From Streptomyces canus (GTDB lineage Bacteria; Actinomycetota; Actinomycetes; Streptomycetales; Streptomycetaceae), in NCBI RefSeq assembly GCF_001514145.1, contig NZ_KQ948661.1, positions 558,001 through 622,000 of the forward strand: a DNA stretch of 64,000 nucleotides, written 5' to 3'. This document shows, piece by piece, positions 9,353 to 18,157 of this stretch. Within the stretch, counting starts at the first letter, position 1, and every line of letters starts with the position of its first letter. Made by a program: the position numbers and the translations under genes. The notes under the pieces were generated by a model that did no database searches, had not been told where the DNA came from, and saw only the letters and a list, made by a program, of their open reading frames with translations.

Positions 9353-9372
9353 AGTGAACGCTTGCGTTCACT
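9353..9372. promoter_or_regulatory. TetR operator, copy 1
   Basis: This palindrome is AGTGAACG-CTTG-CGTTCACT, with perfect 8-bp arms. It lies 97 bases upstream of the tetR start and near its likely promoter. The same arms recur 48 bases downstream (9401-9420), so this is one of a pair of sites for the divergent TetR protein. Confidence 0.8.
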
Positions 9373-9400
9373 ACCAGGGACTCACTACCGTTGACGCAAC

Positions 9401-9420
9401 AGTGAACGCCACCGTTCACT
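9401..9420. promoter_or_regulatory. TetR operator, copy 2, over the MFS promoter
   Basis: This palindrome is AGTGAACG-CCAC-CGTTCACT, with arms identical to copy 1. A candidate -35 TTGACG at 9391-9396 places the -10 region inside this site, so a bound repressor would block the MFS promoter directly. The promoter assignment is an inference from spacing. Confidence 0.8.
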
Positions 9421-9443
9421 AACGCGTTTGTGGGGGACCCATA

Positions 9444-10991
9444 GTGACAACCTCTCAGTTGATCAAGGATCAGAAACCAGGTGCGGCCCGCCGGGAAGGG
9501 CGACCCGGCATCGCGCTCGCCGTCATCGCAGCCTGTCAACTCATGGTGGTACTCGACGCGACGATTGTGAACATCGCGCTGCCGCACATTCAAGATGCTC
9601 TCAAGTTCAGCACCACCGACCTCACATGGGTCGTCAGCGCCTACACGCTCACCTTCGGCGGCCTGCTCCTTCTGGGCGGCCGCGCGGGCGACATCCTCGG
9701 GCGCCGGCGGGTCTTCATGACCGGCATCCTGCTGTTCACCTTCGCCTCGTTGCTCGGCGGACTCGCCCAGGAGCCCTGGCAGCTGCTGGCCGCCCGCGTC
9801 CTGCAGGGCGTGGGTGGCGCGATCGCGTCGCCCACCTCGCTGGCGCTGATCACCACCACGTTCCCCGAAGGGCCCGAGCGCAACCGGGCCTTCGGCGTCT
9901 TCGCCGCCGTCTCCGCAGGCGGCGGCGCGATAGGGCTGCTGGCGGGAGGCATGCTCACCGAGTGGCTCGACTGGCGATGGGTGCTCTTCGTCAACGTGCC
10001 GATCGGCGTGCTGATCGCGGTACTCACCCCGCTGTACATCAGCGAGTCCGAGCGCCACAGCGGCCGCTTCGACATCGCGGGCGCCCTGACCTCCACAGGG
10101 GGCATGGCCCTGCTCGTCTACGGTTTCATCCGCGCCGCCGACGGAGGCTGGCGGGACAGCCTGACCATCGGATCCTTCGGCATCGCCGTGGTGCTCCTGC
10201 TCGCCTTCGCGTTCATCGAGTCGCGCGCCAAGGAGCCGATCACCCCACTGCGGATGTTCGCCGACCGCAACCGCTCGGGCACGTACGTGATCATGCTGAG
10301 TCTCGCTGCCGCGATGTTCGGCATGTTCTTCTACATCGTGCTCTTCGTCCAGAACGTGCTGGACTACACCCCGATCCAGGCAGGTCTCGCCTTCCTGCCC
10401 GTGACGGTCGTGATCGCGCTGGGGGCGGGCCTGTCGCAGCGGTTCCTGCCGGTGCTCGGCCCCAAGCCGTTCATGCTCACGGGTTCGGCGCTCGCGGTGA
10501 CCGGTCTCGCCTGGCAGGCCCTCATCAGCTCCGACAGCTCCTACGTCGGTGGAGTTCTCGGGCCCATGCTGATCTTCGGCTTCGGCATGGGCCTGAACTT
10601 CGTGACGCTGACGATCACCGCGGTCTCCGGCGTCGCCCAGCATGAGGCCGGCGCGGCCTCCGGGCTGCTCAACGCCACGCAGCAGGTGGGCGGTTCGCTC
10701 GGCCTGTCCATCCTGACGACCGTGTTCGGTTCGGCCAGCAAGGACGAGGCCGAGAAGCAGCTGCCGCATTTCATGGCCGACGGTTCGGCGGAGCAGAAGG
10801 CGGAGTTCGCCAAGACGCACCAGCTGCCCGCCCCGTGGGGGCACGAAGTGCTCGCCCAGGGCATCTCGTCGGGCTTCGTGGCGGCCGCCTCGATGGCCGT
10901 ACTCGCCCTGGCCAGCGCCTGGTTGGTGATCAAGGTCCGCAAGAGCGACCTGGAGGCGCTCGCCGGGACGGCGGGTCCGGGCCTCGGTTGA
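9444..10991 (+). CDS. DHA2-type MFS drug/H+ antiporter (14 TM)
   Basis: This 515-residue integral membrane exporter is of the DHA2 (14-spanner) group, which expels drugs or toxic metabolites using the proton gradient. TM1 carries VVLDATIVNIALPHIQ (family motif D1). The TM2-3 loop has GGRAGDILGRRRVF (motif A). Motif C-like glycine-rich sequence (AAVSAGGGAIGLLAGG) lies in TM5. Hydrophobic segments continue to residue ~505. The GTG start at 9444 follows a GGGGG run with a suitable spacer. It is divergent from tetR and its promoter overlaps operator copy 2, so expression is presumably induced when the TetR ligand is present. The substrate is unknown. The 280 bases after it show no supported gene. 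Confidence 0.92.
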   Translation: MTTSQLIKDQKPGAARREGRPGIALAVIAACQLMVVLDATIVNIALPHIQDALKFSTTDLTWVVSAYTLTFGGLLLLGGRAGDILGRRRVFMTGILLFTFASLLGGLAQEPWQLLAARVLQGVGGAIASPTSLALITTTFPEGPERNRAFGVFAAVSAGGGAIGLLAGGMLTEWLDWRWVLFVNVPIGVLIAVLTPLYISESERHSGRFDIAGALTSTGGMALLVYGFIRAADGGWRDSLTIGSFGIAVVLLLAFAFIESRAKEPITPLRMFADRNRSGTYVIMLSLAAAMFGMFFYIVLFVQNVLDYTPIQAGLAFLPVTVVIALGAGLSQRFLPVLGPKPFMLTGSALAVTGLAWQALISSDSSYVGGVLGPMLIFGFGMGLNFVTLTITAVSGVAQHEAGAASGLLNATQQVGGSLGLSILTTVFGSASKDEAEKQLPHFMADGSAEQKAEFAKTHQLPAPWGHEVLAQGISSGFVAAASMAVLALASAWLVIKVRKSDLEALAGTAGPGLG

Positions 10992-11271
10992 GGGAACCGG
11001 GCTCACGCCGAACAGCGGATGGCCGGGCCGGGTCCGGGGGATCGACGGCGAGGACGAAAGTCCGGCCATCCGCGCGACGAGCACCGCCCGCAGCAGGGCG
11101 AACACCGCCAACCACCCCATGACACACCCCCGCACCTCTCACGTGTCTCCTGCGTGCACCGGCCCATCCGTCGCACGGCAACTGTCTCGACAACGAGCGG
11201 GCGGTTACGCAGAGTTCCCGGCATGTACGGAGAGTCTCCGCCACTGCGGCCGAGGGCAGGGTATGGGGCTT

Positions 11272-12177
11272 CTAGCCCGGCAGCCGCAGCCACTCCGGCA
11301 ACGCCTCGGTCCGTTCCACCCACTCGGCAGGCGGCGTCCCGGCCTTCCCCCCGGCGATCACACCGCCCACGATGGCGCAGGTCGTGTCCACGTCACCGCC
11401 GACCTGGGCGGTCGTCCAGAACGCCTCCTCGTAGTCGCCCAGGGACCGGGCGGCGGACCAGAGCGCGAACGGCACGGTGTCGTGGGCCGTCGTCCGGCGT
11501 CCGCAGCCCAGCACGGCCGCGACGGTGGAGGCGTCGCCGTAGTCGAGCATGTCGCGTGCCCGCCGCAACCCCGCGCCGACGGCGCTCTTCGGGACGAGCG
11601 CGATGACGCCGTCGAGAAACGCCCCGGGGCTGGGCGGACCACCGGGGGCGGCGGCCAGCGCGGCGGCTGCGGCGACGGCCATGGCGCCGACGACGGCCTC
11701 CCGGTGCTGATGCGTGGGATACGCCGAGATCTCGGCCTGATGGGTCGCCTGCTCCGGGTCGCCCGCGTAGAAGGCTCCGAGGGGCGGGATGCGCATCGCG
11801 GCGCCGTTGCCCCAGGAGCCCTGTCCGTTGAAGAGGGCCGCGGCGAGCTCACGCCAGTCGCCGCCCTCGCGGACCAGCCGCAGCAGACGGTTGACGGCGG
11901 GGCCGTAGCCCCGGTCGAAATCGTGGTGTTCGGCGAAGGAATGGGCCAGGGCGTCCTGGTCGATGCGGTGGTGGGCGGCCAGGACGGCCACCACCGAGCA
12001 GGCCATCTCGGTGTCGTCCGTCCACTGCCAGTGGCCGGGCGGCAGCTCGCGGTTCTTCAGCAAGGGGTAGTTCACCGGCACGAAGAACTGCGAGCCCAGC
12101 GCGTCCCCCACGGCCAGGCCCCGCAGACTGGCCAGGGCGCGGCTCAGACGCCCCTCGGGTGTGGAGTCAGCGGTCAT
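11272..12177 (-). CDS. ADP-ribosylglycohydrolase family protein
   Basis: This 301-residue protein is of the DraG/ARH family. It shows RGLAVGDALGS near residue 20, HWQWTDDTEMA near residue 50 (the TDDT metal-binding acids) and QVGGDVDTTCAIVGG near residue 265 (the C-terminal DxDT metal site). These are the dinuclear Mg2+ ligands that hydrolyse ADP-ribose from proteins, DNA or small molecules. All key acids are present, so the enzyme should be active; the substrate is unknown. Its ATG lies 12 bases after the stop codon of the upstream histidine phosphatase on the same strand, so the two form an operon. No ADP-ribosyltransferase is visible nearby. Confidence 0.9.
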   Translation of the reverse strand: MTADSTPEGRLSRALASLRGLAVGDALGSQFFVPVNYPLLKNRELPPGHWQWTDDTEMACSVVAVLAAHHRIDQDALAHSFAEHHDFDRGYGPAVNRLLRLVREGGDWRELAAALFNGQGSWGNGAAMRIPPLGAFYAGDPEQATHQAEISAYPTHQHREAVVGAMAVAAAAALAAAPGGPPSPGAFLDGVIALVPKSAVGAGLRRARDMLDYGDASTVAAVLGCGRRTTAHDTVPFALWSAARSLGDYEEAFWTTAQVGGDVDTTCAIVGGVIAGGKAGTPPAEWVERTEALPEWLRLPG

Positions 12178-12189
12178 CGGTATGCCACT

Positions 12190-12849
12190 CTAATCGGTGA
12201 TCCCGTACGGTTCCGGCTCTCGCCAGCGCCCGAAGGGCCGGTCAAGGGCATATTTGCCGTCGTCCCCGAGAACGAGCATCCGCATCTCCGCGTTCCCCGG
12301 GTTCGACAGTGACTCGAATTCCGCGACCGTCCAGTGGAACCAGCGCATGCAGAACAGCCGCATGGCGAGGCCATGGGTCACGATCAGGACGTTCGGCGGA
12401 TGGTCGGGCGCCTCGAAGCTTCGGAACAGGCTCTCCAGGAAGCCACCCACCCGGTCGTACACGTCGGCCCCGGACTCCCCCTGTGCGAACCGGTAGAAGA
12501 AGTGCCCATAGGCGTCCCGGTACGCCTTCTGGAGACGTACGTCGTCGCGGTCCTGCCAGTTTCCCCAGTCCTGCTCCCGCAGCCGGGGTTCCTCGCGCAC
12601 CCGTATGAGCTCAGGGTCCAGGTGGAAGGCGCGGAGCGTCTCGTGCGTACGGCGGTAGGGAGAGACGTACACGCTGACGCGTTCGCGGCCCAGCACCTCT
12701 CGCAGCCGTTTACCGGTCTCCTCCGCCTGCTGCCAGCCCCGTTCCGTCAGGGCCAGGGCGTGGTCGGGCTCGCGTTCATACACGGTGTCATCAACATTGC
12801 CCGTTGACTCCCCGTGCCGGACAAGGACGATTCGCCGTGGTCGTGCCAT
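12190..12849 (-). CDS. Histidine phosphatase (phosphoglycerate mutase-like) family protein
   Basis: This 219-residue protein carries RIVLVRHGESTGN at residues 6-18, with the catalytic RHG histidine. VYVSPYRRTHETL holds the phosphate-binding arginine, REQDWGNWQD contains a family acid, and LIVTHGLAMRL near residue 158 carries the second catalytic histidine. The family includes phosphatases for phosphoglycerate-like sugars, nucleotides and cofactor intermediates; the sequence does not single out one. It starts the two-gene unit with the ADP-ribosylglycohydrolase. The pairing suggests a shared metabolite-repair or nucleotide-sugar role, but this is speculation. Confidence 0.88.
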   Translation of the reverse strand: MARPRRIVLVRHGESTGNVDDTVYEREPDHALALTERGWQQAEETGKRLREVLGRERVSVYVSPYRRTHETLRAFHLDPELIRVREEPRLREQDWGNWQDRDDVRLQKAYRDAYGHFFYRFAQGESGADVYDRVGGFLESLFRSFEAPDHPPNVLIVTHGLAMRLFCMRWFHWTVAEFESLSNPGNAEMRMLVLGDDGKYALDRPFGRWREPEPYGITD

Positions 12850-12968
12850 GCCAAGACCCTAGATCGGGTGAGGGCGTATCGAGCACTCGTACGGGCTCCA
12901 TACGGCGTAGGTCACACATTTCCCGCACCATTGGCCGCGCAGTGGCGTACGTCTGGTGAGTCCGGATC

Positions 12969-13574
12969 TCAAACCGTCCAGGCCGGTTCAAGGTCCAGGA
13001 TGTCGCCCGTGAGGGCGGCGACGTCGGCGTCGGTCTGGGCGCGCAGCGCGAGCCGTTCCACACGTTCGGTGCGGTACTTGCCGTGTTCGGCGGCCGAACG
13101 CCACATCGAGAGCACCAGGAACTCGTGCCCTGGGGCCTCCCCGAACAGGCCACGGATCATGCCCGGCGAGCCGGCCATCGCCGGGTTCCAGACCTTTTCC
13201 TGCATGAGCGTGAAGTGCTCCGCGCGCTCCTCGTGGACCCGGCAATGGGCGAAGCGCAGCAGGTCGGCGTCGGTGAAGCGCGGTTCGAAGCCCGTCTTCA
13301 CGTCGAAGCGGTAGTCGAACAGCTTGACCTGGACGTCCTTGAACGTGCCTGACTGGGCCGCCGCGAGCCGGTCATGGGAACGGGCCATGAAGGAGTCGTA
13401 GAAGGAACGGCTCTCCCAGAAGGAGAAGATGTGCGCCACACCCTGCCGCCCCCGGCTCCAGCCTCCGCCCTGTCCCCGAAACCCCGGCTCTCCGAGAAGC
13501 CCCGCCCACTTTCGCTGCCCCCGCTCGAAGCCGCGGCGGTCCACCACGGTGCAGCGAATCCACTTGACCAGCAC
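12969..13574 (-). CDS. YdbC-like (DUF4937) domain protein
   Basis: A GTG at 13574 gives a 201-residue protein starting with VLVKWIRCTV, the usual beginning of YdbC/DUF4937 proteins found in many streptomycetes. Two dimeric ferredoxin-like halves are suggested: IFSFWESRSFYDSFM followed by HDRL, and a second one with EFLVLSMWRSAAEHGKYR near residue 160. Such folds are often monooxygenase-like or stress-linked, but the function is unknown. The start has no clear ribosome binding site; a longer frame to 13814 exists but is compositionally poor. It is divergent from the TerD-like gene. Confidence 0.72.
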   Translation of the reverse strand: MLVKWIRCTVVDRRGFERGQRKWAGLLGEPGFRGQGGGWSRGRQGVAHIFSFWESRSFYDSFMARSHDRLAAAQSGTFKDVQVKLFDYRFDVKTGFEPRFTDADLLRFAHCRVHEERAEHFTLMQEKVWNPAMAGSPGMIRGLFGEAPGHEFLVLSMWRSAAEHGKYRTERVERLALRAQTDADVAALTGDILDLEPAWTV

Positions 13575-13722
13575 CGCGCCATGGTAAGGCCACAGAGCGT
13601 GGCGCCGGTCACTCTCGGCGGCAGAGGCCACGCACCAGTGACACACGGGCGTGGCAGGATGGACAACCGGTCTTGCCTGACTGGCAGTTCGGGCCGTGGA
13701 CACAGGGGGAAGGGGAAATCCG

Positions 13723-14247
13723 GTGAGCGGCATCAACAAGGGGATCCGCAAGGTCGAGGTCGCGCTCAAGTGGGATCCGAGTCCGGCGGGACAGCCGGCC
13801 ACCGACCTGGACATCGTCGCCGCGACCTACGTGGCGGGCGATCCGTACGGCGATCCCGCCTATGTGGTGCACTTCGACAGCCGTTCCCCCGACGGCACCA
13901 TCTATCTCAACCGGGACAGCAAGGACGGCAAGGGCTTCGGCTGGGACGAGGTCATGACCCTCGAACTCGACCGCCTGGACGCCCGGTACACGCGCGTGGT
14001 CGTCGGCGCCGTCATACAGCAGCGTTCCGCAACCCGCACCTTCGTCGGCGTGATCAACCCGGGTCTGCGGATCCGTGAGGGCTACACGGTCCTGGCCGAG
14101 GACGACTTCGGCGGCGTCCTCGGCGCTACGGCCGCGAAGGTCGCGGAGTTCGTACGTCAGGAATCCGGCACCTGGGACTTCCACCCCGGGATCAGCGGCT
14201 TCGAGGACGACCCCGCGACGTTCACCCGGAGCATGGGCCGGGCGTGA
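13723..14247 (+). CDS. TerD-family protein
   Basis: This 174-residue protein starts at a GTG preceded by AGGGGAAA. It follows the TerD (tellurium-resistance/stress) pattern: KVEVALKWDPSP near the N-terminus, ATDLDIVAATY near residue 30, the Ca2+-binding-type acidic segment, NRDSKDGKGFGWDEVMTLEL near residue 70, and TFVGVINPGLRI near 115. TerD proteins bind calcium and act in phage, oxidant and tellurite resistance or in envelope signalling; the exact role here is unknown. It is convergent with the next gene, with only four bases between the stops. Confidence 0.85.
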   Translation: MSGINKGIRKVEVALKWDPSPAGQPATDLDIVAATYVAGDPYGDPAYVVHFDSRSPDGTIYLNRDSKDGKGFGWDEVMTLELDRLDARYTRVVVGAVIQQRSATRTFVGVINPGLRIREGYTVLAEDDFGGVLGATAAKVAEFVRQESGTWDFHPGISGFEDDPATFTRSMGRA

Positions 14248-14251
14248 CGTG

Positions 14252-14959
14252 TCAGCCGGCGGTCCAGTCCGGGACCGTCGGCAGCACCGTCTCGGCGACG
14301 CGGAGCAACGCGAGGTCATCGGGTACGACGTCGTCCTGACGCCATATGGAGATCTCGTAGAAGCCGCCGCCGTCCTTGGTGTCCTTGGCGACCAGCAGAC
14401 TGCGGGCGATGCCGCCGGGACCGGTGTCGACCTTGCCGCCACCGAGGTTGAAGTTGAGGGCGATGGTCCGGTCCGAGTAGAGCACCGCCGGGTGCCCGCC
14501 TATCGTCCTGTTCTGCGCCGAACTCCCCAGGAAACCGGCCATCTCGGCCACTGGGATGTCGTCGTCGGACGTCGAGAGCTTCACGGAGTAGGTGGACAGC
14601 TGGACCTCCGCCTCCGGTGTGACGGTCTTGGTGCCGTCCGCCCAGGTGCCGATGCTCTCGTTGCCGCTGGCGTTCATCGCGTACTCGGTCGGCGTGCCGA
14701 GCAGTGTGGGCAGGTCCGCACGGTTGAGCGCCGTGCACAACTGCACACCGGAGACCGGTTTCGACGGCCGGGCGTCGTCCGACGTGTGGCACGCGGCCGG
14801 TTCGGGATCGCCGGACTTCTGTTGAAAGGTCCCTGACAACAGGAGAGCCGCGAGACCCCCGACCACCACCAGCGCCGCGACCACCTGACCCCACGCGCTC
14901 GGGCCCTTCTCGGGCTGCCTCACGCCCTCTGCGGCATCGGCAATCTGCTGCTCAGCCAT
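14252..14959 (-). CDS. DUF6215-like membrane-anchored protein
   Basis: This 235-residue protein has one hydrophobic segment at residues ~25-44 (VVAALVVVGGLAALLLSGTF), a type II signal anchor. A mainly beta extracytoplasmic domain follows, with CHTSDD and VQLCTALNRADLPTLLGTPT, a Cys pair that could form a disulfide. The domain resembles streptomycete proteins annotated DUF6215, whose function is unknown. The ATG at 14959 begins MAEQQIADAAEGVRQPE. The final ~40 residues contain FYEISIWRQDD and VAETVLPTVPDW, giving a compact ending. It has host-like codon usage. Confidence 0.68.
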   Translation of the reverse strand: MAEQQIADAAEGVRQPEKGPSAWGQVVAALVVVGGLAALLLSGTFQQKSGDPEPAACHTSDDARPSKPVSGVQLCTALNRADLPTLLGTPTEYAMNASGNESIGTWADGTKTVTPEAEVQLSTYSVKLSTSDDDIPVAEMAGFLGSSAQNRTIGGHPAVLYSDRTIALNFNLGGGKVDTGPGGIARSLLVAKDTKDGGGFYEISIWRQDDVVPDDLALLRVAETVLPTVPDWTAG

Positions 14960-15050
14960 GTCCCCGTGTCCCCCACCCTGCCGTTCGCGCCGGTCGTGCG
15001 CTGGGGGAGCCTAACGTGTGATCTTCTCGTGGAGAAACGGAAAAGCCGAA

Positions 15051-15081
15051 GGCGGTGCAGCCGATGTCCGACTGCACCGCC
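15051..15081 (-). terminator. Terminator of the nrdR-nrdJ transcript
   Basis: A perfect 10-bp stem, GGCGGTGCAG / CTGCACCGCC, lies 16 bases past the nrdJ stop codon. Read on the minus strand it is followed by TTCGGCTTTTCC, a T-rich run. Confidence 0.75.
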
Positions 15082-15096
15082 CTGGGTTGACTCACA

Positions 15097-17997
15097 TCAG
15101 CTGCAGCCGCTGGTCGAGCCGCAGCCCTCGCAGATGTAGCAGGAACCGGCCCGCTGCATCTTCGTACCGCAGGAGAAGCACAGCGGGGCGTCGGCCTGGA
15201 TGCCCAGCTGCATCTCCACCAGCTCGGCGCTGGTGTGGGCCTGCTGCGGGGCGGGCTTGGCCGCCTCGACCTCGGCCTTCGGTGTGACGACCGCCTTCAG
15301 CTCCTGGGCGCGCGGCGCCGACTGGGCCAGACCCTCGACGTCGACCTCCTCCTCGGTCGGCTCGTAGGAGCCGGTCTCGAGGTGGCGCTGACGCTCCTCG
15401 GCGGAGTGGATGCCGAGCGCGGAACGCGTCTCGAAGGGCAGGAAGTCCAACGCCAGGCGGCGGAAGATGTAGTCGACGATCGACTGCGCCATCCGCACGT
15501 CCGGGTCGTCCGTCATGCCGGCCGGCTCGAAGCGCATGTTGGTGAACTTCGAGACGTACGTCTCGAGCGGCACGCCGTACTGCAGGCCCACGGAGACCGC
15601 GATGGAGAAGGCGTCCATCATGCCCGCGAGGGTCGAGCCCTGCTTCGACATCTTCAGGAAGACCTCGCCGAGACCGTCGTCCGGGTAGGAGTTGGCGGTC
15701 ATGTAGCCCTCGGCGCCGCCGACCGTGAAGGAGGTCGTGATGCCGGGACGGCCCTTGGGCAGACGCTTGCGGACCGGACGGTACTCGACGACCTTCTCGA
15801 CCGCCGCGCGGATGGTCTCCTCGGCCTTCTCCGTGACCTCGGCCTTCTCCTTCTCCTTGGTCTTGGCGGAGAGGGGCTGGCCCACCTTGCAGTTGTCGCG
15901 GTAGATGGCGAGCGCCTTGACGCCCATCTTCCAGGCCTCGAAGTAGACCTCTTCGACGTCCTCGACGGTCGCCGTCTCCGGCAGGTTGACCGTCTTGGAG
16001 AGCGCACCGGAGATCCAGGGCTGGATCGCAGCCATCATGCGGACGTGGCCCATCGCGGAGATGGAGCGCTCGCCCATGGCGCAGTCGAAGACCTCGTAGT
16101 GCTGGTGCTTGAGGCCGGGGGCGTCGATCACATTGCCGTTCTCGGCGATGTGGGCGACGATCGCCTCGATCTGCTCCTCCTGGTAGCCGAGGCGACGCAG
16201 GGCCTGCGGGACGGTGCCGTTGACGATCTGCATCGAGCCGCCGCCGACCAGCTTCTTGAACTTGACCAGCGCGAGGTCGGGCTCAAGGCCGGTGGTGTCG
16301 CAGGACATCGCGAGACCGATGGTGCCGGTCGGAGCGATGACGGACGCCTGGGCGTTACGGAAACCGTTCTTCTCACCGAGACGCAGCACGTCCTGCCAGG
16401 CCTCCGTGGCGGCGGCCCAGATCGGCGTGTCCAGGTCGTCCATACGGACGGCCTTGGTGTTCTCGTCGGAGTGCTGCTTCATGACACGCAGGTGCGGCTG
16501 CGCGTTACGTGCGTAGCCGTCGTACGGGCCGACGACCGCGGCGAGTTCGGCGGAACGCTTGTACGACGTGCCGGTCATCAGGGAGGTGATGGACCCGGCG
16601 AGAGCGCGGCCGCCGTCGGAGTCGTACGCGTGGCCGGTAGCCATCAGCAGGGCGCCGAGGTTGGCGTAGCCGATGCCGAGCTGGCGGAACGCGCGCGTGT
16701 TCTCACCGATCTTCTGCGTCGGGAAGTCCGCGAAGCAGATGGAGATGTCCATCGCGGTGATGACGAGTTCGACGACCTTGGCGAAGCGCTCCACCTCGAA
16801 GGACTGGTTGCCCTTGCTGTCGTCCTTGAGGAACTTCATGAGGTTCAGCGAGGCGAGGTTGCAGGACGTGTTGTCCAGGTGCATGTACTCGCTGCAGGGG
16901 TTCGAGCCGTTGATACGGCCGGACTCCGGGCAGGTGTGCCAGTGGTTGATGGTGTCGTCGTACTGGATGCCCGGGTCGGCGCAGGCCCAGGCGGCCTCGG
17001 CCATCTTGCGGAACAGCGCCTTGGCCTCGACCTCTTCGATGACCTCGCCGGTCATACGGGACGTCAGGCCGAACTTGCCGCCCGTCTCGACGGCCTTCAT
17101 GAACGTGTCGTTCACACGGACCGAGTTGTTGGCGTTCTGGTACTGCACCGACGTGATGTCGTCGCCGCCCAGATCCATGTCGAAGCCCGCGTCGCGCAGG
17201 GCGCGGATCTTCTCCTCCTCCTTCACCTTGGTCTCGATGAAGTCCTCGATGTCGGGGTGGTCGACGTCGAGGATGACCATCTTGGCGGCGCGACGCGTGG
17301 CGCCACCCGACTTGATCGTTCCTGCGGAGGCGTCGGCGCCACGCATGAAGGAGACCGGACCGGAGGCGTTGCCGCCCGAGGACAGCAGCTCCTTGGAGGA
17401 GCGGATACGGGAGAGGTTCAGGCCGGCACCGGAGCCGCCCTTGAAGATCATGCCCTCTTCCTTGTACCAGTCGAGGATCGACTCCATGGAGTCGTCGACG
17501 GCCAGGATGAAGCAGGCCGAGACCTGCTGCGGCTGGGGCGTACCGACGTTGAACCACACCGGGCTGTTGAAGCTGAAGATCTGGTGCAGGAGGGCGTACG
17601 CCAGCTCGTGCTCGAAGATCTCCGCGTCGGCGGGCGAGGCGAAGTACTTGTAGTCCTCGCCGGCCTTCCGGTACGTCGTCACGATGCGGTCGATGAGCTG
17701 CTTGAGGCTCACCTCGCGCTGGGGGGTGCCGACGGCACCGCGGAAGTACTTGCTGGTGACGATGTTGACCGCGTTCACCGACCAGAAGTCGGGGAACTCG
17801 ACGCCACGCTGCTCGAAGTTGACCGAGCCGTCGCGCCAGTTGGTCATGACGACGTCACGGCGCTCCCAGGCCACCTCGTCGTACGGGTGCACGCCGGGGG
17901 TGGTGTGGATGCGCTCGATACGCAGGCCCTTGTTCGCTGCCGCCTTGGTGCCCTTGGCGCGGGAACTCCGTGCCGGACCGCTCGCCGTCTCTGTCAT
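15097..17997 (-). CDS. nrdJ: Class II (adenosylcobalamin-dependent) ribonucleoside-diphosphate reductase
   Basis: This 966-residue enzyme reduces ribonucleotides to deoxyribonucleotides using coenzyme B12 to make the thiyl radical, so it needs no oxygen. Features are NSPVWFNVGTP near residue 145, SGAGLNLSRIRSSKE, the active-site region NPCSEYMHLDNTSCNLASLN near residue 360, and a C-terminal tail rich in cysteines (CFSCGTKMQRAGSCYICEGC) that acts as the redox relay and zinc-like finger of actinobacterial NrdJ. The ATG at 17997 follows GGGAGG. The preceding gene, nrdR, ends 160 bases upstream on the same strand, forming the known nrdR-nrdJ unit. A Lys/Glu-rich linker near residues 725-750 is normal for the family. 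Expression should respond to NrdR and dATP/ATP status. Confidence 0.96.
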   Translation of the reverse strand: MTETASGPARSSRAKGTKAAANKGLRIERIHTTPGVHPYDEVAWERRDVVMTNWRDGSVNFEQRGVEFPDFWSVNAVNIVTSKYFRGAVGTPQREVSLKQLIDRIVTTYRKAGEDYKYFASPADAEIFEHELAYALLHQIFSFNSPVWFNVGTPQPQQVSACFILAVDDSMESILDWYKEEGMIFKGGSGAGLNLSRIRSSKELLSSGGNASGPVSFMRGADASAGTIKSGGATRRAAKMVILDVDHPDIEDFIETKVKEEEKIRALRDAGFDMDLGGDDITSVQYQNANNSVRVNDTFMKAVETGGKFGLTSRMTGEVIEEVEAKALFRKMAEAAWACADPGIQYDDTINHWHTCPESGRINGSNPCSEYMHLDNTSCNLASLNLMKFLKDDSKGNQSFEVERFAKVVELVITAMDISICFADFPTQKIGENTRAFRQLGIGYANLGALLMATGHAYDSDGGRALAGSITSLMTGTSYKRSAELAAVVGPYDGYARNAQPHLRVMKQHSDENTKAVRMDDLDTPIWAAATEAWQDVLRLGEKNGFRNAQASVIAPTGTIGLAMSCDTTGLEPDLALVKFKKLVGGGSMQIVNGTVPQALRRLGYQEEQIEAIVAHIAENGNVIDAPGLKHQHYEVFDCAMGERSISAMGHVRMMAAIQPWISGALSKTVNLPETATVEDVEEVYFEAWKMGVKALAIYRDNCKVGQPLSAKTKEKEKAEVTEKAEETIRAAVEKVVEYRPVRKRLPKGRPGITTSFTVGGAEGYMTANSYPDDGLGEVFLKMSKQGSTLAGMMDAFSIAVSVGLQYGVPLETYVSKFTNMRFEPAGMTDDPDVRMAQSIVDYIFRRLALDFLPFETRSALGIHSAEERQRHLETGSYEPTEEEVDVEGLAQSAPRAQELKAVVTPKAEVEAAKPAPQQAHTSAELVEMQLGIQADAPLCFSCGTKMQRAGSCYICEGCGSTSGCS

Positions 17998-18157
17998 GCC
18001 GCCTCCCTGTACGGGCGAAAACGCCCTGAAGTGCCCCGATGTTCCCGTGGCACGGTGTTCTGTCTGGTATTGCGGGCACCCACTCGCTACCGCCCGCAAC
18101 AGGTCTTCGTCGCCGCCGTCCGGCCGACCGGGGTCCTGGCCCGGTCCGGCCCGCCGA

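Noticed and set aside
8880-11135. 751-residue minus-strand frame across the TetR and MFS genes
   Set aside because: It is an antisense shadow of the MFS gene continuing into the TetR gene in the wrong frame.
10992-11271. Small membrane protein on the minus strand near 11120
   Set aside because: A short hydrophobic stretch is readable, but there is no ribosome binding site and the frame continues into antisense of the MFS gene.
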